From Marinobacter maritimus (GTDB lineage: Bacteria > Pseudomonadota > Gammaproteobacteria > Pseudomonadales > Oleiphilaceae), in assembly GCF_007671675.1 (NCBI RefSeq), contig NZ_VCGW01000002.1:558001-622000 (forward strand): 64,000 bases of DNA, read 5' to 3'. Below are positions 17,249 to 26,630 of the stretch, one piece after another. The notes beneath the pieces are model-generated. The model was not told the DNA's origin and searched no databases. It saw only the letters and a program-made list of their open reading frames with translations. Positions within the stretch are counted from its first letter, which is position 1. Every line of letters begins with the position of its first letter. A program made the position numbers and the translations under genes.

Positions 17249-17791
17249 TCAGCGCTCAAGTTTGAACGAGCTCTCCCCACGCCCCAGGCGGGTTGCACCT
17301 TGCCCGTTCGGGCCGGCCCAGGCAATGTCGAGTTGTTCCAGAGCCGGAAAGTGTTTGGTGACAGGCGTTGTCAGTGATGCTGGCTTGTCCAGCCCGATGC
17401 AGCTCAGAGTCTGCGTGACAGTGATGTCGGCGTGCTGACCCTGTTCATCGTGGCTGTGCCTGTCATGATCGTGACCGCCTGCAACCTCATGCTGAATGGT
17501 GCTGGCCTGTATCTCACAGGTTGATTTCAGAGTGTTAACCAGCGGATTCTCGCTCAGCCAATGGCTGACGCGCTCTGCAATCTGATGTTGCTCTGGTGTG
17601 CGTGGATGGTGTTCGAACCCAAACATGTTCCCAGCCGGTGACATGAGCAGTATCTCAATCTGACCGTTGCCGATGGCAAGTTGCATTTCGGCATGGCCAT
17701 GTTGGTGTGAACCGGGGTTGTCTGCCGCGATTGACTGTGTGCTGGTCAGCGCTGAGGCGATGGATAAGGCCAGAAATTTTTTGAAGAGCAT
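17249..17791 (-). CDS. DUF2796 zinc-binding periplasmic protein (ZrgA-like)
   Basis: 180 residues. A signal peptide (FLALSIASALTSTQSIAA) is followed by SHQHGHAEMQLAI, the DUF2796 N-terminal histidine motif. A His/Asp-rich loop at ~104-121 (GGHDHDRHSHDEQGQHAD) is a typical divalent-metal-binding segment. ZrgA, the Vibrio homologue of this family, is a periplasmic component needed for zinc uptake. The gene sits 25 bases downstream of a 16-bp perfect palindrome that fits a Zur box, so zinc repression is likely. Confidence 0.85.
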   Translation of the reverse strand: MLFKKFLALSIASALTSTQSIAADNPGSHQHGHAEMQLAIGNGQIEILLMSPAGNMFGFEHHPRTPEQHQIAERVSHWLSENPLVNTLKSTCEIQASTIQHEVAGGHDHDRHSHDEQGQHADITVTQTLSCIGLDKPASLTTPVTKHFPALEQLDIAWAGPNGQGATRLGRGESSFKLER

Positions 17792-17815
17792 ACCTTCGTC
17801 CCTGAGAGTTTATTG

Positions 17816-17831
17816 ATATGTTATAACATAT
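17816..17831. promoter_or_regulatory. Zur-box-like palindrome upstream of the DUF2796 gene
   Basis: ATATGTTATAACATAT is a perfect 16-bp palindrome containing the TGTTATAACA core typical of gammaproteobacterial Zur operators. It lies just upstream of the His-rich DUF2796 gene and between it and divergent ygfB. Repression by zinc-loaded Zur is inferred. Confidence 0.7.
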
Positions 17832-17962
17832 TGTTCTCTTGCTCGCCGAAAATCAACAGGCGTATGCCGCGTGATTGTGTGAGCAGCGCGCGAAGAGTGT
17901 CTTGAAGACACCTGAATGCTAGGATAGAGCCCTAACTTCACAACACAGGATTGTCTTGGTTC

Positions 17963-18562
17963 ATGTCAGAAACCGACACTGCCAGCGCGGCGCATGCCGC
18001 TGAATTCGAGCGCTGGGCGAATGTTTTTACTGCCCACAAAGCGTTCAGCCATCCTTCCGAGCTTCATGGTGCCCTTTGTGGCCGTCTGGCTGCTGGTTCC
18101 CGCATTGAGGAAGACGAATGGCTTGCCATGGTTTGCGAACACATGGGGTTGCCTGAAAGTGCAGCTGCGGAGGCCGATGACCTGTCCGTCTTCATGAACG
18201 AAGCGTACGAACGGGTGCTGGTGTTTTTGAAGTCAGCGGATATGAGCTTTCATCCCCTGTTGCCTGACGATGATTATGCCATCGATCAACGCCTTGAAGC
18301 CCTTGTGGCCTGGGTGCGTGGTTTTCTCGAGGGCATGGCCTTGTCTGCCGGGGAGTCTCTTGGCGAAGCGCCGGATGAGATTCGCGAGCTTATTGAAGAT
18401 ATGGTGGCTATCAGTCAGGTTTCTGAAGAACAGGAATCAGACCAGGAAAGCGAGCAGCAGCTGGTGGAAATAACCGAGTACATCCGGCTCGGGGCTTTGG
18501 CCGTATTCACCGAGTTCAACCCTCCGGAAAAACCGGCGTCGCAAGCACCAACGCTGCACTGA
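17963..18562 (+). CDS. ygfB: UPF0149 family protein
   Basis: 199 residues. The family motif region HPSELHGALCGRLAAG is at ~29-44, followed by an acidic C-terminal half including QEESDQESEQQ-like sequence. The ATG at 17963 is preferred over an in-frame TTG at 17951, which is too close to the AGGA sequence. The gene precedes pepP-ubiH-ubiI, the order seen from E. coli to Pseudomonas. The family's molecular role is poorly defined; in P. aeruginosa YgfB affects beta-lactam resistance regulation. Confidence 0.9.
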   Translation: MSETDTASAAHAAEFERWANVFTAHKAFSHPSELHGALCGRLAAGSRIEEDEWLAMVCEHMGLPESAAAEADDLSVFMNEAYERVLVFLKSADMSFHPLLPDDDYAIDQRLEALVAWVRGFLEGMALSAGESLGEAPDEIRELIEDMVAISQVSEEQESDQESEQQLVEITEYIRLGALAVFTEFNPPEKPASQAPTLH

Positions 18563-18588
18563 TCATGTCAAACAATGCGGGAGAACCT

Positions 18589-19908
18589 ATGCCGTCCATT
18601 ATACCCGTCAAGGAATTCGCCGAGCGCCGTAGCAAACTGATGGAGCGCATGGCGCCGGACAGTATTGCCATTATTCCGGCCGCGCCGGAGCGCGTTCGTA
18701 ACCGCGATGTGCTGCACCCTTTCCGCCAGGACAGCGATTTCCAGTACCTGACCGGTTTTGGTGAGCCTGAGGCGGTACTGGTACTGATCCCTGGCCGTGA
18801 GCACGGAGAGTCGGTGCTGTTCTGCAAAGAGAAAAACCCTGAAAAGGAACTGTGGGATGGTTTTCTGGTGGGGCCTGAGGGCGCGATTGAGCGCTACGGC
18901 CTGGACGATGCTTTCCCGGTGGCGGATATCGACGACATTCTGCCGGGCATGATTGAAGGTCGCAGCCGGGTGTATTACCCGCTGGGCAAGGATCAGGGCT
19001 TCGATACCCGGGTGATGGACTGGGTCAAGGTTATCCGCAGCAAGGTGAAAAGCGGTGCGCATCCTCCGGGTGAATTCGTGGCGTTGGAGCATCTTCTTCA
19101 CGATCTTCGGCTGTACAAAAGCGCCAACGAAATCAAGGCCATGGCCAAAGCAGGTCAGATAAGCTCAGAAGCCCATTGCCGTGCCATGAAGCGTGCCCGC
19201 AAGGGTGGTTACGAATACAACCTTGAGGCCGAGCTGATCCATACGTTTATGGATCACGGCTCCCGCTCCACGGCCTATCCATCCATTGTTGGTGGCGGTG
19301 CCAATGGCTGTATTTTGCACTACATCGAAAACACCGCGCCCCTGAATGACGGTGATCTGGTGCTGATCGATGCGGGCTGTGAGGTAGAATGCTACGCCTC
19401 CGACATTACCCGCACCTTCCCGGTCAACGGCAAATTCAGCCCTGAACAGCGGGCAGTCTACGACGTGGTGTTGGAGGCTCAATACGCGGCCATTGATGCA
19501 GTGCGCCCCGGCAATCACTGGAACCACCCCCATGAGGCAGCGTTGAGAGTGTTGACCGGCGGCCTGATTGACCTGGGCATTTTGTCAGGCACGGTTGACG
19601 ACGCCATTGCCAGCGAAGCCTTCAAGCCGTTCTTTATGCACCGCACGGGTCATTGGCTTGGCCTGGATGTGCACGATGTGGGCGACTATAAAATTGGTGA
19701 CGCATGGCGGCTGCTTGAGCCGGGCATGGCGCTCACGGTTGAGCCCGGCTTGTATATCGCACCGGGCAATACGGATGTCGATGAAAAGTGGCGCGGTATC
19801 GGTATTCGTATTGAAGACGACGTAGTGGTTACCAAAGAGGGGCACCGTGTATTAACCGACGGCGTGCCCAAGACCATTGAAGAGATCGAAGCACTGATGG
19901 CGGGATGA
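18589..19908 (+). CDS. pepP: Xaa-Pro aminopeptidase P
   Basis: 439 residues (E. coli PepP 441). It removes N-terminal residues preceding proline. The pita-bread metallopeptidase fold shows all five metal ligands: two Asp in DAGCEVECYASDITRTF, His in GHWLGLDVHDVG, Glu in TVEPGLY and Glu in RIEDDV. ATG 18589 has a GGGAGAA Shine-Dalgarno; an in-frame ATG at 18565, three bases after ygfB, is an alternative. It is the second gene of the ygfB-pepP-ubiH-ubiI operon. Confidence 0.96.
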   Translation: MPSIIPVKEFAERRSKLMERMAPDSIAIIPAAPERVRNRDVLHPFRQDSDFQYLTGFGEPEAVLVLIPGREHGESVLFCKEKNPEKELWDGFLVGPEGAIERYGLDDAFPVADIDDILPGMIEGRSRVYYPLGKDQGFDTRVMDWVKVIRSKVKSGAHPPGEFVALEHLLHDLRLYKSANEIKAMAKAGQISSEAHCRAMKRARKGGYEYNLEAELIHTFMDHGSRSTAYPSIVGGGANGCILHYIENTAPLNDGDLVLIDAGCEVECYASDITRTFPVNGKFSPEQRAVYDVVLEAQYAAIDAVRPGNHWNHPHEAALRVLTGGLIDLGILSGTVDDAIASEAFKPFFMHRTGHWLGLDVHDVGDYKIGDAWRLLEPGMALTVEPGLYIAPGNTDVDEKWRGIGIRIEDDVVVTKEGHRVLTDGVPKTIEEIEALMAG

Positions 19909-19912
19909 GCCT

Positions 19913-21211
19913 GTGAAACACTCCGATACCGATGTGATCATTGCCGGCGGAGGGCTGGCGGGTGCTACGTTGGCACTGGCGCTTGCCAAGGCTGCTCCTG
20001 CGTTGAGGGTAACCGTGGCTGAGGCATTTCCACTGTCTGCGGATGCCCTGCCGGATGCCTATCAGCCCAGTTATGATGCACGGTCCACTGCGTTAGCCTG
20101 GGGCTCGCGACTGATTTTTGAAGAGCTCGGGCTTTGGCAGCGGATATCGGAACATGCGACGCCCATTCAGCACATTCATGTGTCTGATCGGGGGCGTTTC
20201 GGTGCCACTCGCCTGAATGCCAAAGAGTATGAACAGCAAGCCTTGGGCTATGTGGTGGATAACCGCTGGATGGGCCTTTGCCTGATGCGGGAGTTGCTCG
20301 AAACAAACATCCAGTGGCAGGCGCCCGCTGAAGTCACGGACATGACGCCGTCCGAACAGGGCGTGGGTGTTACCCTGAAGACCGGCGATGCGGTCCGCAC
20401 TGTAACGGCGCAATGCCTGATTGTCGCAGACGGTGGCCGTTCCGGGTTGAGAGAAAAACTCGGCTTCCAGCCAAGCCATCACAACTATGGCCAGAATGCG
20501 CTGATTGCCAACGTGTCCACCAGCGACAGTCATCAGTTCGCTGCATTCGAACGTTTCACCGACGCTGGCCCCATGGCGATGTTGCCACACGGCTCACCCT
20601 CCCGGGCAGGGCATCAATCCGCACTGGTGTGGACGTTGAGCGACCAGGAGCTCGAAGCGGTTCTGGCCATGCCAGATAGCGATAAATGCCAGCGGCTTCA
20701 GGAGCGCTTTGGCTGGCGGCTGGGGCGGTTCACCCGGATAGGCGAGTGCAACTATTATCCCCTGACGCTGACCACAGTCGATGAGCCAGTAAGGCCGGGT
20801 GTCGCGCTTGTAGGCAATGCTGCACACGCCTTGCACCCGGTTGCCGGACAGGGCTTCAATCTCGCACTGCGGGGCTTGATGACGTTGGTAGAGCAGTTCC
20901 GGTTGGCGGCTGAGCAAGGCCAGCCAGCGGGTGACTTTCAGATTTTGCGCCGTTATCACGAGTTGCATCGACCGGATTGGCGGCAGACCGTGCAGTTTTC
21001 GGATTCACTGATCCGTATCTTTGGCCAATCCCCGGCACCAGTGGCGGCAGCAAGGGACGCAGGGCTGATTGGCCTGGATCTTCTGCCCGGAGCCAAACGC
21101 CTGTTTGCGCGCAACGCTATGGGCACCGGCGGGCGCCGTGCCGTCATCAACAAGCCTGGATTCAATGAAAAGCCAATTCGCGATCAGCTCGAGACCTCAG
21201 AACATGAGTGA
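19913..21211 (+). CDS. ubiH: 2-octaprenyl-6-methoxyphenyl hydroxylase (UbiH)
   Basis: 432 residues from a GTG start four bases after pepP. This FAD monooxygenase hydroxylates the ubiquinone ring. The dinucleotide motif IIAGGGLAGATLALAL is at ~10-25, the DGGRSGLR fingerprint at ~172-179, and the second FAD motif GNAAHALHPVAGQGFNLALRG at ~303-323. Paired flavin hydroxylases downstream of pepP are conserved in gammaproteobacteria. Assignment to UbiH rather than UbiI or UbiF follows gene order. Confidence 0.92.
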   Translation: MKHSDTDVIIAGGGLAGATLALALAKAAPALRVTVAEAFPLSADALPDAYQPSYDARSTALAWGSRLIFEELGLWQRISEHATPIQHIHVSDRGRFGATRLNAKEYEQQALGYVVDNRWMGLCLMRELLETNIQWQAPAEVTDMTPSEQGVGVTLKTGDAVRTVTAQCLIVADGGRSGLREKLGFQPSHHNYGQNALIANVSTSDSHQFAAFERFTDAGPMAMLPHGSPSRAGHQSALVWTLSDQELEAVLAMPDSDKCQRLQERFGWRLGRFTRIGECNYYPLTLTTVDEPVRPGVALVGNAAHALHPVAGQGFNLALRGLMTLVEQFRLAAEQGQPAGDFQILRRYHELHRPDWRQTVQFSDSLIRIFGQSPAPVAAARDAGLIGLDLLPGAKRLFARNAMGTGGRRAVINKPGFNEKPIRDQLETSEHE

Positions 21212-22427
21212 TGCCAGAGTGTTCGATATTCTCGTGGTCGGCGGTGGCATGACCGGCACAGCTCTCGCTCTTGGCCTGTCCCGTCAGGGTTGGCAGGTTG
21301 GATTGATCGAAGGCGGAGACCGCGACACTCTGCTGCAGGCTCCATCTCCTGTTGAGCGTGTGGCGGATTTTGAGCCCCGTGTCAGCGCCATCTCCGTAGC
21401 AAGCCAGCAGTTGCTGGAATCCCTGGGTGCCTGGCAGGGTGTCGTGGCCGGTCGCCATTGTCCCTATCAGGGTATGACCGTGTGGGACGGAGACGGCACC
21501 GGGCGTATCCATTTTGATGCGGCCGAATTGCAGGCCCGCGCCTTGGGTACGATTGTTGAAAACCGCAGCCTGGTCCGGGCCTTGTTCGAGGTTGTTGAAA
21601 CCAGCGATGTTGAGCTGATTGATAGTGTGCAGGTTACTAGCTGTGCGCAGGCTGGTGACCATCGCAGTATTGAGCTTGCGGATGGCCGCACACTGATGGC
21701 CTGCCTTGTGATCGCGGCGGATGGCGCCAACTCCCGGTTGCGGCAATGGGCAGGATTGCCTACCCGTGAATGGGATTACGATCAGCAAGCGATTGTGTGC
21801 ACCGTGCGCACGGCCCAAAGTCACCGATACACCGCCTGGCAGCGGTTTTCTCAAACCGGACCGCTGGCGTTTTTGCCGCTGGCAACGGAAAGCGGTGATG
21901 AGCACTTCTGCTCCATCGTTTGGTCGCAGGATACCGAAGAAGCTCGCCGCCTGATGGCTCTGGATGATGCAACCTATGCGGCTGAACTGGAACGGGCGAT
22001 CGAACGAGAACTCGGCGCCGTTGAAGCCGTGTCCCAGCGTTTTGCCTTCCCGCTCAGGCAGCGCCATGCCAAAGATTATATTGCTCCCGGTTTTGCGCTG
22101 GTGGGTGATGCCGCTCATACCATTCACCCGCTTGCGGGCCAGGGCGCTAACCTCGGGTACGGCGATGTCCGGGTTATGCTGGAGGAGTTGGCGAAAGCAA
22201 AAGGCACCGGTTTGAGCCCCGCTCACGAATTGGTGCTGGCGCGCTATCAGCGCCGTCGCAAGGGCGAGAATTTGGCTATGATGGCTGCCATGGAAGGTTT
22301 CAAACAATTGTTTGGGCGTGATGAGCTGCCGCTGAGATGGCTGAGAAATACCGGCATGCGTTGGCTTGACGGGCTTGGCCCGGTTAAAAACCGGATTGCC
22401 GCTGAGGCCATGGGCCTTATTCTTTAA
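21204..22427 (+). CDS. ubiI: 2-octaprenylphenol hydroxylase-type FAD monooxygenase (UbiI/VisC)
   Basis: 407 residues. The ATG at 21204 overlaps the ubiH stop by eight bases (translational coupling) and starts [18 protein letters not shown]; the frame extends upstream into ubiH but without family similarity. FAD motifs are [15 protein letters not shown] (~10-24), ADGANSRLR and [22 protein letters not shown]. The substrate is a prenylated phenol in ubiquinone synthesis. Gene order supports UbiI; exact ring-position specificity cannot be read from sequence. Confidence 0.9.
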   Translation: MSDARVFDILVVGGGMTGTALALGLSRQGWQVGLIEGGDRDTLLQAPSPVERVADFEPRVSAISVASQQLLESLGAWQGVVAGRHCPYQGMTVWDGDGTGRIHFDAAELQARALGTIVENRSLVRALFEVVETSDVELIDSVQVTSCAQAGDHRSIELADGRTLMACLVIAADGANSRLRQWAGLPTREWDYDQQAIVCTVRTAQSHRYTAWQRFSQTGPLAFLPLATESGDEHFCSIVWSQDTEEARRLMALDDATYAAELERAIERELGAVEAVSQRFAFPLRQRHAKDYIAPGFALVGDAAHTIHPLAGQGANLGYGDVRVMLEELAKAKGTGLSPAHELVLARYQRRRKGENLAMMAAMEGFKQLFGRDELPLRWLRNTGMRWLDGLGPVKNRIAAEAMGLIL

Positions 22428-22456
22428 ACGGCTACCACAATAAAGGATCTGCACTG

Positions 22457-23377
22457 ATGGCAGGAACCAGTCTGCTCATGCTCATCGACGACATTGCGAC
22501 ACTGCTCGATGATGTTTCCCTGATGACCAAAGCCGCAACCAAGAAAACAGCCGGTGTTCTCGGGGACGACCTCGCCCTGAACGCGCAACAGGTAACCGGT
22601 GTAAAGCCGGCCCGGGAGTTGCCTGTCGTCTGGGCAGTTGCCAAAGGCTCGATGGTGAACAAGGTAATTCTTGTGCCGGCCGCCGTCGCGATCAGTTTTT
22701 TTGTGCCCTGGCTGGTTACGCCGTTATTAATGCTCGGCGGTGCCTTCCTGTGCTTTGAAGGGGCAGAAAAACTGGCACATAAATTTCTGCATGCAGAGGA
22801 AAATGAAAAGAACAAAAAGCAGCTGCGCGAGGCTCTGAAGCAGCCTGATGTGGATCTGAAAGTCCTGGAAAAGCGAAAGATAAAAGGCGCTATCCGAACA
22901 GACTTCATTCTGTCCGCAGAGATTATAGCCATCACTCTCGGAGTGGTTGCGGCGGCGAGCATCGGGATGCAGTTTGCGGTGCTCTCGGTGGTGGCAGTGG
23001 GGGTTACGGTATTTGTCTACGGCCTGGTGGCAGGTATCGTGAAGCTGGATGACGTAGGCCTCTACCTGAGCCAGAAAGACAGTGCGCTGGCTCAACGGTT
23101 AGGCAATGGCATTCTCTGGCTTGCCCCCTATCTTATGAAAACCTTATCCATATTTGGCACTCTTGCCATGTTCCTGGTGGGCGGTGGCATCCTTGTGCAC
23201 GGTATCCCGCCGGTTTATGAAGCTATCGAACACTTTGCTGCGGATTTTGGTGGCCTCTCGGCAACACTGATTCCTATGCTGGCCAATGGCTTGTTCGGCC
23301 TGCTGTCGGGTGCGTTGCTGGTGGCGGTGCTTACGCCTGTACTGCGGATTTGGGAAGCGAGGTCAAACGCTTCCTGA
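22457..23377 (+). CDS. DUF808 family membrane protein (YedI-like)
   Basis: 306 residues. The N-terminal [35 protein letters not shown] is the DUF808 hallmark. Several transmembrane segments follow (~75-95, ~155-180, ~225-250, ~280-300), with a polar, Lys-rich cytoplasmic loop (~105-150). The function is unknown. It lies 29 bases downstream of ubiI and ends seven bases from convergent rsmE. Confidence 0.85.
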   Translation: MAGTSLLMLIDDIATLLDDVSLMTKAATKKTAGVLGDDLALNAQQVTGVKPARELPVVWAVAKGSMVNKVILVPAAVAISFFVPWLVTPLLMLGGAFLCFEGAEKLAHKFLHAEENEKNKKQLREALKQPDVDLKVLEKRKIKGAIRTDFILSAEIIAITLGVVAAASIGMQFAVLSVVAVGVTVFVYGLVAGIVKLDDVGLYLSQKDSALAQRLGNGILWLAPYLMKTLSIFGTLAMFLVGGGILVHGIPPVYEAIEHFAADFGGLSATLIPMLANGLFGLLSGALLVAVLTPVLRIWEARSNAS

Positions 23378-23384
23378 ATTTACA

Positions 23385-24104
23385 TTACAGGCAGGCGTCA
23401 AATAGCCGGCTGACGAGAACGGGCACGGCCGTTTCCACCCGCAGAATGCGTGGCCCCAGATGAACGCTCTGGCATCCAGCTTCTTCCAGCTTACCCACTT
23501 CGTAAGGAGTGAAGCCACCCTCCGGCCCTATGCACAGCGCAGAGGGCGTGTTCAGGTGCGTGGGGCAGGGCATAGCAGTGCCCGGGTGTGCTACCAGGGC
23601 TTGTTTGCCGTTCAGCAGGGCGGGCAGCTCATCTTCCACGAAGGGTTTGAACAGCTTGCGAATGTGCACACTAGGCATGATCGTATCTTTTGCCTGCTCA
23701 AGCCCGAGGGTCAGGTTCTCCCTCAGGTTTTGATCCGACAGCCAAGGCGTCTGCCAGAAGCTCTTTTCCACCTTGTAGCTGTTGATCAGCCAAATGTCCT
23801 TGATACCCAGTGTCGCGCTGGTTTGCAGAATACGGCGGAACATTTTGGGCCGGGGCATGGCCAGGATAAGCGTAAGGGGTAGGAGGGGCGGTGGTTGCTG
23901 ATCAAGCACAACAACCAATTCAGCTTCAGAATCCGTAAGCTTTATCACTTCTCCAAGCCCCATCAGGCCGTTTACTCGGCCAACTGGAAGCTGATCTCCT
24001 GTGGATGCGCCGAGTACAGACCGGATGTGTTCAAGCCGGCGGCCCCGCAGCACCACGCGGTCGGGCGCAACAAAGTCCTCATTAAACAGTAAGGCCAGGT
24101 TCAT
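23385..24104 (-). CDS. rsmE: 16S rRNA m3U1498 methyltransferase
   Basis: 239 residues. This SPOUT-class enzyme methylates U1498 in the decoding centre of the 30S subunit. An N-terminal PUA-like domain (~1-75) is followed by the knotted domain, with ALCIGPEGGFTPYEV (~192) and LGPRILRVETA (~220), the SAM-knot signatures. It overlaps tatC by four bases on the same strand, so it is likely read at the end of the his/tat transcript. Confidence 0.95.
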   Translation of the reverse strand: MNLALLFNEDFVAPDRVVLRGRRLEHIRSVLGASTGDQLPVGRVNGLMGLGEVIKLTDSEAELVVVLDQQPPPLLPLTLILAMPRPKMFRRILQTSATLGIKDIWLINSYKVEKSFWQTPWLSDQNLRENLTLGLEQAKDTIMPSVHIRKLFKPFVEDELPALLNGKQALVAHPGTAMPCPTHLNTPSALCIGPEGGFTPYEVGKLEEAGCQSVHLGPRILRVETAVPVLVSRLFDACL

Positions 24105-24901
24105 TCAGAGGATGGCTCGTCGGCATCCGGCTCCGATACTTCACGCACGGCCAGACGGCCAAATAAAATGCCGAGCTCGAACAGAATCCACATGGGCACA
24201 GCCAGAAGTGTCTGGGAGATGATGTCTGGCGGTGTCAGCATCATGCCGATCACGAAGCACCCCACCACCACGTATGGCCGTTTCGCCGCCAGATCTGCCG
24301 GTGTTGTTGCGCCGCTGAGGATTAGCAGAATGGTGGCAATGGGGATCTCGAAGGCGATCCCGAAGGCGAAAAACATCTTCAACACGAAGTTCAGGTAGCT
24401 GCTGATGTCTGGCAGTTCAACAATACCTTCGGGGCCTATGGCCGTGAAAAAGCCAAACACCAGAGGGAATACCACGTAATACGCAAACGCAGCGCCCAGA
24501 TAGAACAGGATGACGGAGGTAAACAGCAGCGGAAACGCCAGGCGTTTTTCATGGGCATAGAGCCCCGGTGCAACAAAGCTCCAGAGCTGGTAAAGAATGA
24601 TCGGAATAGCTGCAAAAACTGACAAAAACAGCGCCAGTTTAAGAGGCGCAAAAAACGGCGAGGTGATGTCCGTTGCGATCATTGTTTGCCCGATCGGCAG
24701 TAGTGATCGGATAGGCTCAGACAGCCATAGATACAGTTCGTTGGCAAAGGGGTAAATGGCCGCAAAACAGATCACCACAGCCAGAACCATTTTCAGCAAG
24801 CGGTTGCGAAGTTCCAGCAAATGTTCAACCAGAGGCATTTCCGGGTGGCCGGCCGAAGTGTCCTTGTAGTCCGGGCCTTTACCCTCCGTTTTTGCATTCA
24901 T
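24101..24901 (-). CDS. tatC: Sec-independent translocase TatC
   Basis: 266 residues. TatC is the polytopic receptor that recognises twin-arginine signal peptides. Six transmembrane helices are evident, with the family start HLLELRNRLLK, the conserved FEIPI (~182) and the TPPDIISQTLLAVPMWILFELGI block. The start overlaps tatB by four bases (ATGA). Confidence 0.97.
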   Translation of the reverse strand: MNAKTEGKGPDYKDTSAGHPEMPLVEHLLELRNRLLKMVLAVVICFAAIYPFANELYLWLSEPIRSLLPIGQTMIATDITSPFFAPLKLALFLSVFAAIPIILYQLWSFVAPGLYAHEKRLAFPLLFTSVILFYLGAAFAYYVVFPLVFGFFTAIGPEGIVELPDISSYLNFVLKMFFAFGIAFEIPIATILLILSGATTPADLAAKRPYVVVGCFVIGMMLTPPDIISQTLLAVPMWILFELGILFGRLAVREVSEPDADEPSSE

Positions 24902-25320
24902 GAAGACTTGTCCGAGGGTTTTTGCGCGACGTCTGGCTGAGCCAATGGGTTCTCACCGGAGTCTGTTTTTGTCTCACTTTTCGGGCTATCGAAAGTCATA
25001 GCCTGTTTGTCTGTTGTCGGTTTGCTCGCGGGTTTGTCCGACATGATCATGTGTTCGTACTTCTTGGCTTCGTCCAAAGCGCCACGCACGGTTTTCTGAA
25101 CGTCATCCAGGCCAACATCACCCGCGTCGCGAAGTTCCTTTCTGAGCTCATCGGCTTTCAGCTGCCGGTCGAGCTCTGAGGTAAACTGGCTGACCATGCG
25201 CCGGGCACCACCAACCCACCGCCCGGCCGCGCGGGCAGCGGTGGGTAGCCGTTCGGGACCAAGCACCAACAGAGCAATAACGCCGCAGATCAGCAGCTCA
25301 AGAAAGCCGATATCAAACAT
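24898..25320 (-). CDS. tatB: Sec-independent translocase TatB
   Basis: 140 residues. An N-terminal membrane helix (FDIGFLELLICGVIALLVLGPERLP), with the Tat hinge at GPERLP, is followed by an amphipathic helix and a charged tail. It partners TatC in substrate recognition. It begins 11 bases after the tatA stop in tatABC order. Confidence 0.96.
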   Translation of the reverse strand: MFDIGFLELLICGVIALLVLGPERLPTAARAAGRWVGGARRMVSQFTSELDRQLKADELRKELRDAGDVGLDDVQKTVRGALDEAKKYEHMIMSDKPASKPTTDKQAMTFDSPKSETKTDSGENPLAQPDVAQKPSDKSS

Positions 25321-25331
25321 TCTGTCTGGTC

Positions 25332-25565
25332 TCAGCTTTTGGTTTTGTCCCTGGGCTTCTCGTCAGCCGCCTGACGGGTTTGCTCGTCGGCCTGGCCTTC
25401 CAGAGAGTCCGGGTCTTCCGATTTGGTGTCTTCGTCACTCATGGACTTTTTGAAGCCGCGAATGGCTCCGCCCAGGTCGGTACCAATGTTGCGCAGTTTT
25501 TTGGTTCCGAACAGCAGAATGACGATGCCCAGTACAATAAGAAGTTGCCAGATACTGATACCCAT
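25332..25565 (-). CDS. tatA: Sec-independent translocase TatA
   Basis: 77 residues. One transmembrane helix ([22 protein letters not shown]) with the [21 protein letters not shown] amphipathic segment and an acidic tail. TatA polymers form the transport pore. It follows hisE by 91 bases. Confidence 0.97.
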   Translation of the reverse strand: MGISIWQLLIVLGIVILLFGTKKLRNIGTDLGGAIRGFKKSMSDEDTKSEDPDSLEGQADEQTRQAADEKPRDKTKS

Positions 25566-25656
25566 TTCGGGGGTCCTCGTTTAAATGTTTCTGTTCGTTG
25601 GTATTGTACGTTACCGGAGGCTGTTGGCGGAAACCCTCCAAAGAGGTATTGCTGCC

Positions 25657-25995
25657 TTACTGGTCTCGGGACGCTTTCTCTTCCAGGCCGGACAGGTCAA
25701 ACCGGCTGTTCAGCTCGTCCAGAATATCCTTCGGGGACAGGCCCAGGCTGGAAAGCATCACCATGCTGTGAAACCAGAGATCCGCAGTTTCGCTGATTAC
25801 CGCACGGGTGTCTCCAGAGTGTTCGGCATCCTTGGCGGCCAGCAATGTCTCTGTGCACTCTTCGCCGACTTTTTCCAATATCTTGTTCAGGCCTTTGGCA
25901 TGGAGACTGGCGACGTAGGATTTTTCGGGGTCGGCTGCTTTGCGGGCTTCCAGAACCCGAGCCAGGTTTTCCAGGACATCACTCAACGCACACAC
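25657..25995 (-). CDS. hisE: Phosphoribosyl-ATP diphosphatase
   Basis: 112 residues, an all-alpha MazG-like pyrophosphohydrolase for the second step of histidine synthesis. The metal-binding helices [14 protein letters not shown] and [14 protein letters not shown] (~72-85) are conserved. It is separate from hisI (three-base gap), as in Pseudomonas, rather than fused as in E. coli. Confidence 0.96.
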   Translation of the reverse strand: MCALSDVLENLARVLEARKAADPEKSYVASLHAKGLNKILEKVGEECTETLLAAKDAEHSGDTRAVISETADLWFHSMVMLSSLGLSPKDILDELNSRFDLSGLEEKASRDQ

Positions 25996-25998
25996 TCC

Positions 25999-26415
25999 TC
26001 AATTGCTGCCATAGATGGCATCAGGGTCTTTAATAACGGGCTCAACGCTCTCCCATCGGTTGTCCTTCAGGGAGCGGTAAAAACAGCTGCGCCGGCCCGT
26101 ATGACAGGCAATGCCGCCTTTTTGCTCGACCTTCAGCAAGATCACATCTTCATCACAGTCCAGGCGAATATCCCTAACAACCTGCTGATGCCCCGACGTC
26201 TCACCTTTGCGCCAGAGTTTACCTCGTGATCGCGACCAGTACACGGCCTGACCCTCTTCAGCCGTGAGGCGAAGTGATTCCCGGTTCATCCATGCCATCA
26301 TCAGGATGTCGCCGGTGGCCGCATCCTGGGCGATTGCCGGAACCAGGCCGTCTGTCGTCCAGCGAATGGCTTCAAGCCAGTCTGAGTTGTTTACAGTATC
26401 GGGCAAATCTTTCAT
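25999..26415 (-). CDS. hisI: Phosphoribosyl-AMP cyclohydrolase
   Basis: 138 residues. It opens the adenine ring of PR-AMP in histidine synthesis. The zinc and substrate motifs [15 protein letters not shown] and [29 protein letters not shown] are intact, including the metal cysteines. ATG 26415 has an AGGA Shine-Dalgarno; the longer frame from 26499 adds unrelated residues. In relatives it normally follows ubiB directly; here about 3.9 kb of other DNA intervenes. Confidence 0.96.
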   Translation of the reverse strand: MKDLPDTVNNSDWLEAIRWTTDGLVPAIAQDAATGDILMMAWMNRESLRLTAEEGQAVYWSRSRGKLWRKGETSGHQQVVRDIRLDCDEDVILLKVEQKGGIACHTGRRSCFYRSLKDNRWESVEPVIKDPDAIYGSN

Positions 26416-26606
26416 TTTTATGAATCCTGAGCTCTGAAGCGAAGCCGCCTGTAGTGCTTGAAACCTGGAATTGTGAAGGCTTCCTGTTTGTATGCGCAAT
26501 GCTACCAGAACCGGCCGTCAATGCCTTCGTGATTAACAACAGCTTCTCTTGGTTCAAACGCAGGAGTGCAGTTCGGTGGATGTCAGCATCTGGACATTAC
26601 TCCAAG

Positions 26607-26626
26607 GTCTAACGCGTGAGTTAACC
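26607..26626 (-). repeat. attC-like sequence (integron recombination-site remnant, tentative)
   Basis: The minus strand reads GGTTAACTCACGCGTTAGAC immediately after the ynfA stop. It differs at two positions from the right-hand end of the classic integron attC consensus (GCTTAACTCAAGCGTTAGA, recalled from memory), including the GTTAGAC core. The left arm and central palindrome are missing or not recognisable, so it would be a truncated or degenerate site. Its place just downstream of a small gene is where a cassette attC sits. Confidence 0.4.
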
Positions 26627-26630
26627 AATG

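Noticed and set aside
21162-22454. 430-residue open frame antisense to ubiI
   Set aside because: It lies wholly opposite a well-supported FAD hydroxylase gene, has no ribosome site or family resemblance, and its composition is that of a reverse-frame shadow of high-GC coding DNA.
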